DNA of 64,000 bases from JAAZMI01 sp050948785 (GTDB lineage: Bacteria > Bacillota > Dethiobacteria > DTU022 > UBA8154), in assembly GCA_050948785.1 (NCBI GenBank), contig JBMNEM010000006.1:186001-250000 (forward strand), written 5' to 3'. The notes beneath the pieces are model-generated. The model was not told the origin of the DNA. It worked only from the letters and a program-made list of their open reading frames with translations, and made no database searches. The translations under genes and the position numbers were made by a program. Shown one piece after another: positions 62,271 through 64,000 of the stretch. Within the stretch, counting starts at the first letter, position 1; each line of letters starts with the position of its first letter.

Positions 62271-62546
62271 TCAAAAAAAGCCTTCTTCGGCTATACTTTT
62301 GACTTCATTATATTGTTGGCGGATCAGTCGTTCAAATTCTGCATCCGATAACTCATCGCCCATGTCTACGCCGTCTTCCGAAAGCAGGTCATAGAACAAC
62401 TCAGCAAATTCCCTGTGTTCTTTCACCATTTTTTTGTAACGCGCTAAAATTTCGGTTTGGAAATCTAGTTCGAATATGTAGCGGGGAATTTTGCCTGATA
62501 GGTATTCCTTAACCATTGCCATCATATAGTTAATGTTTGCTGCCAT
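62271..62546 (-). CDS. Small IS66-associated protein
   Basis: 91 residues from ATG 62546 (GGAGGAAGG upstream), one base after the transposase stop, so coupled. It begins MAANINYMMAMVKEYLSGKI and is acidic and helical (ELSDAEFERLIRQQYNEVK). Similar short ORFs ride with IS66 transposases in Clostridia; its function is not known. Confidence 0.65.
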   Translation of the reverse strand: MAANINYMMAMVKEYLSGKIPRYIFELDFQTEILARYKKMVKEHREFAELFYDLLSEDGVDMGDELSDAEFERLIRQQYNEVKSIAEEGFF

Positions 62547-62547
62547 G

Positions 62548-64000
62548 CTAGCCTTCCTCCCATGGATGTTTTTCTTCTTTCTCGTTCTTTGGTTTCGGCG
62601 AAAACACCTTCTTGGGTAAGGCTGCGCTGCCGGGTAGGAAATCTTCAATTGCGGTTGCATACCCTGGTTTCCCCAAGTTGGGGGCGTTGGTAAAAATCCA
62701 CGTCAGGTATTCAAAGGGATTCAAGCCGTTTTCCCTTGCAGTCACAATCAGGCTGTAGTATATCGCGCTGGCTTTTGCACCGTTTGGTGTGTTTGCGAAC
62801 AGCCAATTTTTGCGACCAATCACAAAGGACTTAATACTGCGCTCCGCACGGTTGTTTGAAATCTCCAGGCGGCCATCCAGTAGGTATCTCTCTAGATATT
62901 TCCGCTGGGATTTTGCATAGTGTACAGCTTTGCCAAGAAGAGTTTTTGGTAAGGCAGCAAGACCATCAACCCAGTTGTAAAACTCATCAACCACAGGCTT
63001 GGCCAGCCGTTTGCGCTCTTCAAGACGATCATCCAGGGTCAGCAAAGCAAACTGTTTTTCAAAATGAAATAGTTTGTCGCAATAGGCAACCCCCTTCGCT
63101 GCATTGGAATCCGGTTGCTTGTCTTTGGACAGGATTTTTAGCGCATCAAAAAATTTCCGCCGCAGGTGTGCCCAGCAACCGACAACAATTATGTTTTCGG
63201 GCAGCTTATGGTAGCCGCTGTATCCATCTGCGTGGAGGTACCCCTTAAAACTTTTTGACTGTGCCTTCTTGCCCGGTTCTTTTAGCACCTGCAGCACTGT
63301 TTCATCTCCGTGCAGCACATCGTGTTTGCATAACCGCCGCTTCATTTCTTCATATATCGGTTCCAGCCAGCTCTCACTGGCTTTAATGAGCCAGTTTGAC
63401 ATGGTCTGCCTGGAAAGCAGGATCCCGTTTTGCTTCCATTCCTGTTCCTGGCGGTACAGCGGCAAGGCCATCATAAATTTCTGGGATGCAAGATGGGCAA
63501 TTGTTTCGGGTGAGGCAAAGCCGCCTTTGATGACAGGTTCGGGCATGTCCGCTTTTACGATGGGAACATGATCGGAGGTTTTTTCGCAATTCCGGCAGGC
63601 ATAAACGTGCCTTACATGCCGCACAATTATTGCTTTCGCAGGAATGATTTTGAATTCCTCGCGGGTTTCCTTGCCCATTGTATGTAATTCGTTGCCGCAA
63701 TCCGGGCAGACGCGCTCCTTAGCCGGCAGTTCGTGTTCGATTATCTCAACAGGCAGATCCTCCGGTAACTTGTCCGTCATAAGGCGTGTCCGTTTGCGGT
63801 AATGCGCCTTTACTTCAGTAATTTCCGGTTCCGGTACGGCCAGGTCGGCATCTGATTCGGCTTCGTTGAATATGGACAACTGGGTGGCATTTGTCTGCTC
63901 ACTTGATGCCCCAAATTGCTTATGTTTCGCCAGACGAATCTGTGACATAAACCATTTAACTTGCTGCTCTAGTTCAGCAATCCTGCGGTCTTTTTTTTCG
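62548..64000 (-). CDS. tnpC: IS66-family transposase (TnpC), N-terminus outside window
   Basis: At least 483 residues; the frame remains open to the window edge with a leucine-zipper-like KKDRRIAELEQQVKWF before SQIRLAKHKQFGASSEQ, the usual start region. Zinc finger CPDCGNELHTMGKE (near residue 100) and CRNCEK follow. The DDE catalytic core shows LHGDETVLQVL (first Asp), YSGYHKL and the Glu in EISNNRAERSIKSFVIGRKN. C-terminal IS66 tail HPWEEG. It appears intact as far as visible. Confidence 0.93.
   Translation of the reverse strand, partial: EKKDRRIAELEQQVKWFMSQIRLAKHKQFGASSEQTNATQLSIFNEAESDADLAVPEPEITEVKAHYRKRTRLMTDKLPEDLPVEIIEHELPAKERVCPDCGNELHTMGKETREEFKIIPAKAIIVRHVRHVYACRNCEKTSDHVPIVKADMPEPVIKGGFASPETIAHLASQKFMMALPLYRQEQEWKQNGILLSRQTMSNWLIKASESWLEPIYEEMKRRLCKHDVLHGDETVLQVLKEPGKKAQSKSFKGYLHADGYSGYHKLPENIIVVGCWAHLRRKFFDALKILSKDKQPDSNAAKGVAYCDKLFHFEKQFALLTLDDRLEERKRLAKPVVDEFYNWVDGLAALPKTLLGKAVHYAKSQRKYLERYLLDGRLEISNNRAERSIKSFVIGRKNWLFANTPNGAKASAIYYSLIVTARENGLNPFEYLTWIFTNAPNLGKPGYATAIEDFLPGSAALPKKVFSPKPKNEKEEKHPWEEG

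Larger units (their letters stand above)
62232..64000. mobile_element. IS66-family insertion sequence (continues beyond window)
   Basis: The end begins GTAAGCGTCAAAGATAAGCGCACC (at 62232), which matches the GTAAGCG terminus of IS66 elements. Inside are a 91-aa accessory gene and the large DDE transposase, both minus strand. The other end and the TnpA/TnpB genes would lie beyond 64000. Confidence 0.8.

Overview
The window looks like chromosome from an anaerobic, spore-forming Clostridia-type Firmicute, probably of the Peptococcaceae/Desulfotomaculum kind. This rests on gene order and content, not on a database search. The signs are Firmicutes-type clusters (dnaE-pfkA-pyk; rplU-prp-rpmA-obg-nadD-yqeK-lytR-rsfS), an alpha/beta-type small acid-soluble spore protein, an ADP-forming acyl-CoA synthetase, frequent TTG starts, and a selenophosphate synthetase that is itself a selenoprotein.

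Layout. 1-9500: core genes on the minus strand (pyk, pfkA, dnaE, a tiny membrane protein, trmL, a SAM methyltransferase and a Lon-family protease), with a 102-bp duplication at 6721-6985. 9700-14850: plus-strand metabolic genes (acyl-CoA synthetase, DRTGG/phosphotransacetylase-like protein, glutamate dehydrogenase). 14870-24550: minus-strand anti-sigma/ECF sigma pair, ROK glucokinase, lysS, greA, and a three-gene unit with an acyl-ACP-reductase/shikimate-dehydrogenase-like enzyme. An orphan plus-strand small RNA with consensus promoter and terminator lies at 18928-19077.

24880-34112: tRNA-Pro(CGG) is followed by a 9.2-kb integrated element. It is bounded by a perfect 45-bp direct repeat of the tRNA 3' end and carries paired integrase arm-type sites. 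It encodes an integrase, an excisionase-like protein, zinc-ribbon proteins, a P4-type primase-helicase beside an iteron-like inverted repeat, and a small plus split large terminase, but no capsid or tail genes. That is the profile of a phage satellite. The terminase nuclease reading frame is shifted just before its conserved C-terminal aspartate motif.

34256-46000: proA, a TRAP transporter (dctP-dctQ-dctM), an orphan DNA methyltransferase, a roughly 430-bp array of strong hairpins (40855-41283) with no coding explanation, a spore protein gene, selD with an in-frame UGA (Sec) codon and SECIS-like hairpin, sir2, and then the rsfS-to-rplU ribosome-assembly cluster, ending with a fused mannose-1-phosphate guanylyltransferase/phosphomannomutase-like gene.

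52710-62197: a complete type I-C CRISPR-Cas locus (cas3, cas5c, cas8c, cas7, cas4, cas1, cas2) and a 21-repeat array. Three things stand out. A degenerate repeat sits in the 5' leader of cas3. cas8c is split by a frameshift, while its internal Cas11c start, with a strong ribosome binding site, stays intact. An IS66 element begins exactly one spacer length after the last, undegraded repeat, so it probably interrupted a longer array. The window ends inside the IS66 transposase.
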